Shown here in pieces: positions 7,542 to 15,695 of a DNA stretch of 25,534 bases (positions are counted from its first letter, which is position 1; each line of letters begins with the position of its first letter). The notes below the pieces were generated by a model that searched no databases, was not told the origin of the DNA, and saw nothing but the letters and a program-made list of their open reading frames with translations. This DNA comes from Davidsoniella eucalypti. Its lineage: Eukaryota; Ascomycota; Sordariomycetes; Microascales; Ceratocystidaceae. The stretch spans positions 1 through 25,534 of the forward strand of contig RMBW01000222.1 in assembly GCA_004009845.1 (NCBI GenBank), written 5' to 3'. Position numbers and translations under genes: made by a program.

Positions 7542-9511
7542 ATGAGGTCACCTGTATCCGCTGTGTTGTTAGTAGGGGTTCCCTGGGCGCGTGGCTGCGT
7601 GGTGGCCATCTGCTCGCTGATGAGGGCGCGGACGTCGTCCAGGGAGAAAGAAGGTGCTGTGCTGACGGCGTTGGCCTTGACCGAAGGGCGAGAGGTGCGC
7701 GACTTGGAACGGCAGTTAGCAGCGGTATGACCCTTGCGTTGGCAGGCAGAGCAAGATACGGCCGTAGGACATGTGCCAGAGGGATGTGCTTGGCTGCTAC
7801 AGAATTGGCAGGGCGTGAGGGGGCACATGGAGGCGTAGTGGCCTGTCTGGCGGCAGTGATAGCAGGGTCTGTCAGCTGAGGAGGGTTGCGATCTGGTCGC
7901 GGGCGCACGAGATGGTGTTGGCGAGGGGTTCGATCGCCAGTGGTTGGAGTTAATAGCCTTGGCTTTGGCGAGGGCGCTTTCCTTGATGCGGGCGACTGGG
8001 CGCATCTGTGAGATCATTTCGTCTAGTGGTCTGATATGGAACATGTTGGCTAAGTGCATTGCATGTCCAGGTGGAGGCCTTCTTGGAGGACGGAGAGGAG
8101 GGTGTTATGGTCGTAGAAATGGGCTTTGTCGCGCAGGGAGCAGAGACGGTTGGTAAAGGATTCGAATGTCTCGGTAGGGCCTTGCTTGAGCTTCAGCAAT
8201 TCGCGGTTGGCGAGTCTCGCTCGGTCGGGGTCGTCGTATCGCGAGTCGAGGTAAGAGAGGAAGGCCTGGAAGCCGGTGTTCATGGGGAGGCATTCGAGGT
8301 ACTTGGTGCGGACTTGTTCCTTGATCTCCGTCGACAGGGCGTTCATCGTGTACGCCAGCTGGTCTCTGGTTGAGTAGAAGCGGTAAGAGTCCACGAGAAA
8401 TTTCTCGTTAAGCTCCATCTTCCAGGTGGCGTAATCGAAGGTGCCGTCGAACTTGCGGACTGCGTCGATAACATCTTTGCGGCGGGCAAGCTGGTCGTCG
8501 CGAGGGGGTAGTAAGGCGATCCCGTGAGCTGTAGGAGGGAATGCTGGTGTTGTTGTGAGCCTTTTCTCTGGAGGCGTGGGGGCGTGTTCGCGGATAGGGG
8601 CGAGACGTAGGTTGAGAGGTTTGAGTCTGTCCTCTAAGTCGTCGAGCTGGTTGAGGTCTACTAAGTTGTCGTTGGCTGGGTCTTCGTATTTGCCACCGAG
8701 GAGCTCGAGGATGTCTCGGCCTAGGTTGTCCAGTACTTCAGCAGTGCGTGCAGGGTCCTTGAATTCGGGGCTGAGCGTTCTGCCATGCCCTGGAGTGCGG
8801 CCATCTGGATCTCTGCGACTTTGAAGTTGTGGTGGAACTGGAAGTCCCATCTTGCGCAGTGGGTGATATCCATTCGGTTGGATCCAGTTGGGCTTTATCG
8901 AGGGCAGCTTGGTATTTGGCGGACAGAACTTCGAAGACGCCTGCTGTATCGTCGGAGTATGCGCCTGGCAGGGGGTGACCGCTTAGAGAGCGACGAGGGG
9001 CTTCGATTTTGACTTTAGGGGTGTTCTCCTTGGTGCGTATGGGGATGTCTTTGCTGGAGGACGCGCCGAAGCCGAGGATGTGAGGGTTGCTAAGAAATCG
9101 TGCCAGGAGAATCTGGGCGCTGCGCGGGGACCTGAGGCTGCTTTGACCGGCACAATGTGGCCGATTATATCCGTGGAGATGGACAGACAGTGCAGGTGGT
9201 CATGAAAGTGGGCAGCGTGTGCGAGGATGGCAGGGCCTGCGGGAAAGGGGCCAAGTAGTTTGGCCAGACGGGGTCGCTCAGAGCGTTTGAACAGGGCTAA
9301 AGCACCAGCCCTGGTGTTTCCAGAGGCGTCTCTGGTGGAGAAAGGGGGTGACGACATGGCGCGGCTTGAAGGCCAGCAAGAAGCGGCGCGTGATGTCTAG
9401 CATGAAGTGGGTGAAGGCAATTGCGAGGAATGCGAGGGCGAGACCTTCGGCGGTGCCGTGGTGGGCTCCAAGGATGGCAGCCCAGAGGTGAAGGAGGAAA
9501 AGTTGCAACAT
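7532..9511 (-). pseudogene. Element A gag (frameshifted)
   Basis: The first AUG of the inferred transcript (9511-9509) opens a hydrophobic N-terminus (MLQLFLLHLWAAILG, then GLALAFLAIAFTHFML). After a frame change near 9340 comes ALFKRSERPRLAKLLGPFP ... HFHDHL, shared with B; after another near 9120 LGFGASS; after a third near 8850 a helix-rich stretch and the capsid (KFDGTFDYATWKMELNEKFL, LDSRYDDPDRARLANREL). A fourth break near 8050 (GCATTGCAT, D has GCACTTGCAT) precedes the nucleocapsid, which has three CCHC knuckles (CYHC-x4-H-x4-C, CQFC..., CSAC...; 7864-7712). Gag would form the virus-like particle and bind RNA. The breaks are single-base indels, possibly sequence errors. Confidence 0.8.
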
Positions 9512-9558
9512 GGTGCAAGTAAGGTGGACGCGTTAGTCAGTGAGATAGCGAAGTGAGG

Positions 9559-9697
9559 GCACAGTAGGGTGCGAGAACGATGGTCACGAATAGCGTGAGA
9601 GAATGGAGTGCACAGTAGGGTGCGAGTAGAGTGATGGTCACGAATAGCGTGAGAGAACAAGGTGCACAGTAGGGTGCGAAGAACGAGAACGATGGTA
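9559..9697 (-). repeat. Tandem repeat in the 5' leader of element A
   Basis: About 2.6 units of 51-54 bp. Each plus-strand unit starts GCACAGTAGGGTGCGA (9559, 9610, 9664), and the first two contain GATGGTCACGAATAGCGTGA. The array lies between the primer-binding site and the gag AUG and contains no AUG on the transcribed strand. It could be part of an RNA packaging or translation signal. Confidence 0.75.
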
Positions 9698-9698
9698 G

Positions 9699-9709
9699 AT
9701 CGGTATCAA
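9699..9709 (-). promoter_or_regulatory. Self-priming primer-binding site of element A
   Basis: On the minus strand TTGATACCGAT begins 2 nt after the 5' LTR and is the exact 11-nt complement of ATCGGTATCAA (9774-9764) in the LTR, which lies 56 nt downstream of the TATA box start. Length and spacing match the primer-binding site of B although the sequences differ. Confidence 0.78.
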
Positions 9710-9711
9710 AA

Positions 9712-9890
9712 TGACACGAACTAGGAAGAGGCAATGGCAAGCAATCTAGAGTAAAGACTTCGATTGATACCGATGAAGGAGAAAGGCTAATATCTGTTGG
9801 AATACGGCGGGAATAGGTCCCTATTTATAACCGTTTATCTGGCTAAGTATCTTACTTAGCCAAATACCAACTGGGCCTTAGCCCCTGACA
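9712..9890 (-). repeat. 5' LTR of element A with promoter
   Basis: Identical to the 3' LTR. Promoter parts on the minus strand: 10-bp inverted repeat in U3, TATA box TTATAAATA (9830-9822), a pyrimidine-rich CTTTCTCCTTC stretch, then the probable transcript start ATCGG at 9774. Confidence 0.93.
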
Positions 9891-9895
9891 ATACC
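9891..9895. repeat. Target-site duplication of element A (right copy)
   Basis: ATACC, matching 3599-3603. Confidence 0.9.
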
Positions 9896-10201
9896 TGATT
9901 CTCTTATTGTTGACTGTTCAACACGATTCGTCTTGTCCTCTCTCTTTGCTTTCACTTTGTCAGATTCAGACAACTCCTTGTTATAACTCTCTTCGCACCC
10001 AAGACCATACTACAAAGTTTGGAATAAACTCTTTCTCTTAAGCCAGTTGACTTCTCGTTACTGCAGAACTTGTTTCTTGCGTCGTAGCGAGTTTTTCACG
10101 GTAAAGTTTGAGCGTTTTGGAAAAGCTTTACTGTTTGCTCTCGCTTGTGAGGAGTCTTTCACATTTAAGTTGTGTAAACTCACATTTTGTCTGCCCCCAC
10201 C
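9896..10201 (+). other. 5' leader of element B gag, AUG-free
   Basis: Pyrimidine-rich, with no ATG in any frame. Joined to 3514-3603 it gives a leader of about 396 nt whose first AUG is the gag start at 10202. This supports scanning to that AUG. Nothing else was recognised. Confidence 0.7.
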
Positions 10202-11725
10202 ATGATTTTCCTCAACTTTCTCCTCTTTTTTCTCGCTTTTTCCTTCCTGGGTTACACCAGTCAGTGCTGTGCACGATGGTGCCAGGAACGTTACCCCGCC
10301 GGTTCGCCCGTCGTGCGTCATCAGCGCACCAGGCTACCCCGCTCTGCCCGTCGTTTGGTCCGCGCCCCAGGATGGTGCTATCTGTCCTTGTTTCGAAGAT
10401 CCGCTCGGCCAGCTATCGCCAAACTCCTCGGCCCCTTCCCAACCGGGCCTCAAATTGCATTACATGAGTCCTCGTTCCACGACCACTTGGGTCACATCCG
10501 TTTCTCCCTTTCTGTTCTGGTCGGCCATAGCGAGCCAGCCCACGCTCGTTTCGATTCCGAGCCTGCTGCCCGTGCTCGTGTCCTTCGCTTCCTCTTCAAC
10601 AATAGAATGTTGGGCATTGGAGCAGGTGCATCAGACCTTTCGAGCTTCGAAAACCAGCTCAAGGCTGAACACCTCCGCCAGCAGACTCTCGATGTGCAGA
10701 TTTCCATTGCCGAAAAGGAAGTTCGGCTAGCTGAGTTACAAGCCAAACTGCCCCAGAAATCCACTGCCAGATTCTCGTTACCTGATGCCTCCAAGTTATC
10801 AGGAGACAAGCGGGAATATTCAGCCTGGAGGTGTGAAATGGAAGGCAAGATTGCTGCCGATGGAACCGTTATCGGCTCTCAACGGAATATCTGCTCCTAT
10901 ATCTACTCGCGACTTTCGACAAAAATTATGATGCAAATCGAACCATGGTACAAGCAAGTCCAATTGCAGTCCCGGCCGTACGAGGAATTCCTTGCTGAGC
11001 TGGACAAGATGTTCATTGACCCCCATGTTACGGTCAGAGCGTTGGAAGAGCTCCACGAGCTTCGGCAAGGCCGCAAAGAACCATTTTCCGACTTCATCCA
11101 ACGGTTCCAAAAGCTCCGCCTGCTAGCTGGGGTCACTGTCGACGTACACAGCATCGGGTATCTCTCCAGAGCAATCTACCCCGATCTTGCCCGACGTGCT
11201 GACCATGCGTTCGACGAAACCCGGCTGGAACAAGTCATCAATGGTCTGCAGCGTGCCGCTACTCGCATGGAACTGCATCCGTTCGCACCCAGCCAGCCCC
11301 CCTCAAGCAGTCATCATTTTCCAAGTCGTCCACCCAGGTCGTCTAACAACCCTCATGTTTTGTCCCCCACTCCCCGTCCATCAGTCGACTCTGACGCCAT
11401 GGACTGGGTCCCCTCTCGTCGTCTTGCCACAACGGATCGTCCAGCCAACTCTGAACGCCCCGCCAGGCTAACTGCTGCGGAAAAGGAGAAGCTTAAGGCA
11501 GAAGGCGGTTGTTTCCGCTGCAGACAAATTGGCCATACCTACCACAACTGCCCTACTCTCCGCCCGGCTGTTGTCAGAGCACAGGCTGCCGCTACCCAAC
11601 CCATTGCCACGTCCTCTGGTGAGTCAGAAGTTTCGCAGAGACTAGCTGCCCTCGAACAAGCCCTGTCCAACCGCGCTGTCATCCTGTCCGACAACTACTC
11701 TGAAGACGGCGAGACGGATTTTTGA
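10202..11725 (+). CDS. gag: Element B gag (507 aa)
   Basis: Structural protein of the retrotransposon particle. The start is the ATG at 10202 (CCCACCATGA), the first AUG of the leader; an in-frame TTG at 10187 is not a credible start. Order: hydrophobic N-terminus (IFLNFLLFFLAFSFLG, residues 2-17) then Cys-rich SQCCARWC; basic stretch; conserved module RPAIAKLLGPFPTGP ... SFHDHLGH; FLFNNRMLGIGAGAS; charged coiled-coil-like helix (QQTLDVQISIAEKEVRLAEL); retrotransposon capsid (PYEEFLAELDKMF ... ALEELHELRQGRKEPFSDF); proline-rich linker; one CCHC knuckle (CFRCRQIGHTYHNC, 11510-11551); end GETDF. It ends inside the frameshift site and overlaps pol by four bases. The hydrophobic start is unusual for a Ty3/gypsy Gag. 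Confidence 0.9.
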   Translation: MIFLNFLLFFLAFSFLGYTSQCCARWCQERYPAGSPVVRHQRTRLPRSARRLVRAPGWCYLSLFRRSARPAIAKLLGPFPTGPQIALHESSFHDHLGHIRFSLSVLVGHSEPAHARFDSEPAARARVLRFLFNNRMLGIGAGASDLSSFENQLKAEHLRQQTLDVQISIAEKEVRLAELQAKLPQKSTARFSLPDASKLSGDKREYSAWRCEMEGKIAADGTVIGSQRNICSYIYSRLSTKIMMQIEPWYKQVQLQSRPYEEFLAELDKMFIDPHVTVRALEELHELRQGRKEPFSDFIQRFQKLRLLAGVTVDVHSIGYLSRAIYPDLARRADHAFDETRLEQVINGLQRAATRMELHPFAPSQPPSSSHHFPSRPPRSSNNPHVLSPTPRPSVDSDAMDWVPSRRLATTDRPANSERPARLTAAEKEKLKAEGGCFRCRQIGHTYHNCPTLRPAVVRAQAAATQPIATSSGESEVSQRLAALEQALSNRAVILSDNYSEDGETDF

Positions 11726-11750
11726 TTGCCCGGGAAAAGTCGCTCCCCGG
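11716..11750 (+). promoter_or_regulatory. gag-pol -1 frameshift signal of element B
   Basis: GGATTTTTGA (11716-11725): gag reads GAT TTT TGA, pol reads on in -1 as TTG ATT GCC. Four nt after the stop a 5-bp stem CCGGG/CCCGG (11730-11734 with 11746-11750) begins. The stem sequence differs from that of A, C and D but pairing is kept. Confidence 0.7.
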
Positions 11751-14700
11751 TGTAAGTACACAGCAAGGAGATCTGATAGCCCAAGAAAAGATGAATGCGC
11801 AAGGATTGTATTTAGATGTCAGTTTAAATAAATATAGTACTCGTGCCTTCATCGATTCTGGCTGTCTCTGCCTAGCTGCTGTACCCCCGCGCCTTGTGAA
11901 GTATGCTGAAGTCACTGCTCCGATTACCCCTCGAATGGTTGAGCAGGTGTCTACTTCACAAGACCCACCACTTATTGACAAAATAGCCAAGTTCTCCCTC
12001 TCTATTGATGACCATACCGAAACCCTTTGGGCGTACGTTATCCCCGGTCAGCTTGAAGATTTAATTCTCGGGCAACGTTGGCTCCTCGACCATGACATTC
12101 ATTTAACCCCGAACTCAGGACCAATTGTTTTGCCAAAATCTTCAGAGATGGATGCTGCTGTTTTTCAGAAGCTGGCGACCACCGAGAAGTTGATCATTTA
12201 CGCAGTCACTGCTAAGGACGTCGCCGATGCGCTCGAAGCCAAGGACAAGGAACGACCGCCGGTTCCCAACTGGTTGAAGCCGGTGGCTTCTGCCTTTGAG
12301 CCGAAGCGCGCAGTCGAGTTACCACCTCATCGCCCGGGTGTAGATCTTGAGATCCAACTATTAGAAGGAAAGTTACCCCCTCCCCAGTCCCTTAGATCTA
12401 TGTCTCGGCTAGAGCTCCTTGCTCTTCAGAAAGTTCTGGACGAGCTTATGGAAGCTGGCCGCATTCGTGACACGAAGTCTAACGTGGGTGCTCCAGTATT
12501 GTTCGTTCGTAAACCAGGCGGCGGTATCAGGTTCTGTGTCGATTATAGGGCCATCAACGCTATCTCCAAGAAGGATGCATACCCTCTCCCGCGTATCCAA
12601 GATACCTTACGCCGGATTTCCGAAAGTAAATGGGTTACCAAACTGGATGTTATAGCCGCCTTTCACCGTATCAGAATCGCCCCTGGCTCCGAAGAACTCA
12701 CAGCATTTCGTACGCCGCTGGGTGCCTTTGAATGGACCGTAGTTCCTTTTGGTCTTTCCAATGCACCTGCCGCTTTCCAGCGTTACATCAACAGCGTGCT
12801 ACGAAAATGGCTGGGTATAAACTGTGATGCCTACATCGACGACATAGATGTAACTTCCAACGGGACTTTGGAGGAACACAAGAAGCTAGTCCTGGAGATT
12901 GTCTCTGCTTTAGATGCTGCTGGCTTACAGCTTGACCTGCGGAAATGTGTATTCGCAGCGAAAGAAATCAAGTTCTTGGGTTTCATTGTTGGACCTAGTG
13001 TCGGCATTAAGGCCGACCCCGAGAAGACTGAAGCCATCCGCAACTGGGAGCAGCCGAAGACTCTGAAAGGACTACGCGGATTTTTGGGTTTCATTAACTT
13101 CTATCGAGACTTTGTTCCTCATGCCTCCGCCATCTTGTCTCCGCTGGTTGCCCTTACCAAGAAAGATGTGCCGTTCGACTGGACGCCTGAGTGCTCCAAG
13201 GCTTTTGAGGAAATTAAGTCCGCGTTTATTTCTCCCCCGGTGCTAGCACCTTTCGATCCTGACCGAGAAACCGTAGTGTCCACAGACGCTTCTGGATACG
13301 CCCTTGGTGCTGAACTATCACAACGAAGCCCCGACGGCCTATTCAGACCTGTTGCGTTTTTATCTCGCAAGCTCTCTCCGGCAGAAGCCAACTATCCTAT
13401 TCACGACAAGGAAATGCTGGCTGTCTACTGGGCAATCCGTGAGTGGCGTCATTTCCTGCTTGGAACCGAGTTTGTAGTATACACTGATCACTTGAACTTG
13501 GAATATTTCCGCACGAAACGCATTCTCGGTGAACGACAGAGACGCTGGGCCTACGAACTGTCAGATTTCTCCTTCTCTCTCCGCCATCGTCCTGGCACTG
13601 CTCAAGTAGTTCCTGACGCCCTTTCACGACGGGATCAGGACATGCCACACGACGCCACCGACGACAGACTAGCCAGCCGAGACCACCAAATGCTGAAAAC
13701 GCTTCCCGGCAGTCCTGACTTGGTCGTTGTTGGCGCTATGTGGGCACAGGACCCAGACAAGGACATTTCTACAGACGAACAAGTTCGCACCACGGTATTA
13801 GTGTCTCCATTTCAAGACCCAGAACTGTCCCAGCTCTGGATGGACGCACTAAAGCACAACAACCGTTGGTGGCTTGCTCGTGATCTCGTCAAATCAGGTG
13901 CACGAACTTTTCCTCCCGCTTGGGGACTGCAATGGCAGATCAGCGAATGCCGACTTGACGATAAAGGTTTACTCCGCTGGCGCGACCGCTTATGGATTCC
14001 ACGTTTTGAACCCCTCCGCACTAAATTAATTCAGAACATTCACGATTCTTATTTGGCAGGCCACCCTGGTCGTAACATTACCCGCGATCTGGTCTCTCGA
14101 GAATATGCTTGGCCTGGATTAACTTCGGACGTGCGCAGGTTTGTTTCGAATTGCTCTACTTGTGGTAAAAGCAAGATTTGGCGCGAACAAAAACGTGGTT
14201 TACTTAAGCCGTTGCCAGTGCCAGCACGGCCCTGGACAGAGCTGGCCATGGACTTTATTGGCCCTCTACCAGAGTCCCGCGGCTGCACAGCAATCTTAGG
14301 AGTCACCGATCGTCTTACCAAGTCGCAAGTGTTGATTCCAATGAAGTCTACCTCCTCTCGTGATACTGCAGAGGCCCTTCTGGTAAACGTATTCTCCCAT
14401 CATGGATTTCCTTCAGCAATAGTTTCTGACCGTGGCCCCCAATTTGCGCATTTATTTTGGGGAGAAGTTTGCAGGCGCCTAGGCATCAAGCGACGTTTGT
14501 CCACCGCTTTCCACCCACAAACCGACGGAGCCCAAGAAAGAAGTAATCAGGAAATCGAAGCCTATATTCGCAACTTCTGTTCTTTTGCTCAAAACGACTG
14601 GGCAGATCTCCTGCCGCAAGCGCAGCTTGCTCTCAACAACAGGATCGCATCAAGCACCGGCATGTCCCCCTTCTTCGCCAACCACGGTTTCAACATCGAT

Positions 14701-15318
14701 ATCATCGAGCCGTCGACTCAAGGGCTGCCTGCTTCTGCTGGATCTCCAGTCGAGGGTGCACAGCAGTGGCTAAGCAAGCTACGCGATGCCATGGCCTTTG
14801 CCCGCGCCTCTCTTGCCGCTGCTCAAGAAGCGCAGGAGAGAGCCTCGAACCGCCACCGTCAGCCAGCTGAGAAGTTCCATGTGGGTGATACAGTGTATCT
14901 TAGTACTAAAAACATTTCCACAGCTCGTCCCTCTCGCAAACTCGATTGGCTAGCCAAACGCTACAAAGTCACAGGACTAGTAGGTAGCCACGTGGTCAAG
15001 CTCAATGTCCCAGGCAACATTTGGCCAAGTTTTCATGTCAGCATGGTGCGCCGAGCCGCTAATGATCCGCTCCCCTCTCAAGTCTTACAAGATGATGAGC
15101 CGGGGCCGGTGACGGAGCGTGAAGCAGCTTCGAATCCTGACCTGGTAGCTGGCGAATGGAGGGTAGAGAGTATTTTAAAGACACGTAAAAATCGACGAGC
15201 AGAGCAGGCGTTAGTCAAGTGGTTAGGTTACGAAGACGCTACCTGGGAACCCCTCATTCACGTTAAGGATACCTTAGCTTGGAAAATCTTCGCAGAGGCG
15301 AATGGTCGCTCGGATTGA
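11722..15318 (+). CDS. pol: Element B Pol polyprotein: protease, RT, RNase H, integrase, chromodomain
   Basis: Complete 1198-codon frame, made as a -1 fusion to Gag (the frame is open from 11704). Numbering from 11722: protease DSG at 45-47; RT with VDY 273-275, KLDVIAAFHR around D309, and YIDD 371-374; RNase H D522, E564, D589; integrase zinc finger H774, H781, C811, C814; DDE core D844, D903, E939, the last two separated by 35 residues; GPY/F-like module about 1070-1110; chromodomain 1145-1190 (EWRVESILK ... VKWLGYEDATWEP) with W, W and Y cage residues. Every catalytic residue is present, so it should be active if expressed. After YIDD it reads IDVTSNGT, whereas A, C and D read VCIYS. Confidence 0.95.
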   Translation: MIAREKSLPGVSTQQGDLIAQEKMNAQGLYLDVSLNKYSTRAFIDSGCLCLAAVPPRLVKYAEVTAPITPRMVEQVSTSQDPPLIDKIAKFSLSIDDHTETLWAYVIPGQLEDLILGQRWLLDHDIHLTPNSGPIVLPKSSEMDAAVFQKLATTEKLIIYAVTAKDVADALEAKDKERPPVPNWLKPVASAFEPKRAVELPPHRPGVDLEIQLLEGKLPPPQSLRSMSRLELLALQKVLDELMEAGRIRDTKSNVGAPVLFVRKPGGGIRFCVDYRAINAISKKDAYPLPRIQDTLRRISESKWVTKLDVIAAFHRIRIAPGSEELTAFRTPLGAFEWTVVPFGLSNAPAAFQRYINSVLRKWLGINCDAYIDDIDVTSNGTLEEHKKLVLEIVSALDAAGLQLDLRKCVFAAKEIKFLGFIVGPSVGIKADPEKTEAIRNWEQPKTLKGLRGFLGFINFYRDFVPHASAILSPLVALTKKDVPFDWTPECSKAFEEIKSAFISPPVLAPFDPDRETVVSTDASGYALGAELSQRSPDGLFRPVAFLSRKLSPAEANYPIHDKEMLAVYWAIREWRHFLLGTEFVVYTDHLNLEYFRTKRILGERQRRWAYELSDFSFSLRHRPGTAQVVPDALSRRDQDMPHDATDDRLASRDHQMLKTLPGSPDLVVVGAMWAQDPDKDISTDEQVRTTVLVSPFQDPELSQLWMDALKHNNRWWLARDLVKSGARTFPPAWGLQWQISECRLDDKGLLRWRDRLWIPRFEPLRTKLIQNIHDSYLAGHPGRNITRDLVSREYAWPGLTSDVRRFVSNCSTCGKSKIWREQKRGLLKPLPVPARPWTELAMDFIGPLPESRGCTAILGVTDRLTKSQVLIPMKSTSSRDTAEALLVNVFSHHGFPSAIVSDRGPQFAHLFWGEVCRRLGIKRRLSTAFHPQTDGAQERSNQEIEAYIRNFCSFAQNDWADLLPQAQLALNNRIASSTGMSPFFANHGFNIDIIEPSTQGLPASAGSPVEGAQQWLSKLRDAMAFARASLAAAQEAQERASNRHRQPAEKFHVGDTVYLSTKNISTARPSRKLDWLAKRYKVTGLVGSHVVKLNVPGNIWPSFHVSMVRRAANDPLPSQVLQDDEPGPVTEREAASNPDLVAGEWRVESILKTRKNRRAEQALVKWLGYEDATWEPLIHVKDTLAWKIFAEANGRSD

Positions 15319-15495
15319 ACTTAGTCATAGGTGATTTGTCACTCATTCTTCTTCTTGGTATCTGGTTATTTTTCATTGTTTTTTCTGGTCCCTCCAATTT
15401 GTATCAATAATTTTTTATTTTTATTTCTTTTTCTCAGCCTCATGGAGGGGGGCTCATATATCTTAGGTTAGTTAGAACATTGAGGGGGGGGTAGT
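15319..15495 (+). other. Element B 3' UTR with two purine tracts
   Basis: T-rich region after the pol stop. TGAGGGGGGGGTAG (about 15481-15494) abuts the 3' LTR and is the polypurine tract. A second tract GGAGGGGGG lies at 15444-15452, about 45 bp upstream. Confidence 0.75.
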
Positions 15496-15686
15496 TGAAA
15501 GGATCTAGGACCCAATCTTGTTGGCTGTGGTATCTACCACAGCCGTTACTTTTGTCTATATAAGGAGGCCGTCTCCCCTCCTTATTCTTGTCTAGTTCTT
15601 CTCTTCCCTCTCTATCTTCTTTAACCTCGTCAAATACTATATCTCTTCTACTTCTGCAAGCCTCGTTCTCGTCGTAGATCGTCACA
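15496..15686 (+). repeat. 3' LTR of element B
   Basis: 191 bp; differs from the 5' LTR only by one missing A. It has the same inverted repeat, TATA box and start segment. Confidence 0.92.
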
Positions 15687-15691
15687 GAATG
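15687..15691. repeat. Target-site duplication of element B (right copy)
   Basis: GAATG, matching 3391-3395. Element C resumes at 15692. Confidence 0.9.
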
Positions 15692-15695
15692 TTAC

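Larger units (their letters stand above)
3604..9890 (-). mobile_element. Element A: complete Ty3/gypsy chromovirus nested in B
   Basis: 6287 bp with two identical 179-bp LTRs and the TSD ATACC, so it is the youngest insertion here whose order can be read. Minus-strand order: 5' LTR (9890-9712), self-priming site, repeat-bearing leader, gag (9511-7532), frameshift site, pol (7535-3845), polypurine tract, 3' LTR (3782-3604). At least six one-base frame breaks are seen (near 9340, 9120, 8850, 8050, 6932, 4241). Element D is a close copy that is intact at 8050, 6932 and 4241. Confidence 0.93.
3396..15686 (+). mobile_element. Element B: complete Ty3/gypsy chromovirus, interrupted by element A
   Basis: The two LTRs (3396-3587, 15496-15686) differ by one base, and the 5-bp TSD GAATG is on both sides. 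Without A (3604-9890 plus one duplicated ATACC) the element is about 6.0 kb. Order: LTR, primer-binding site, AUG-free leader, gag, -1 frameshift site, pol, polypurine tract, LTR. Both genes are open with no frameshift. The insertion of A in the leader separates the promoter from gag, so this copy should no longer make a normal transcript. It was probably active until A inserted. Confidence 0.93.

Noticed and set aside
9559..9697. CRISPR-like array
   Set aside because: Only 2.6 head-to-tail units with no unique spacers, inside a retrotransposon leader of a eukaryote.
10187..10201. Gag start at the in-frame TTG (10187)
   Set aside because: Non-AUG start without support; ATG at 10202 in good context is the first AUG of the leader.
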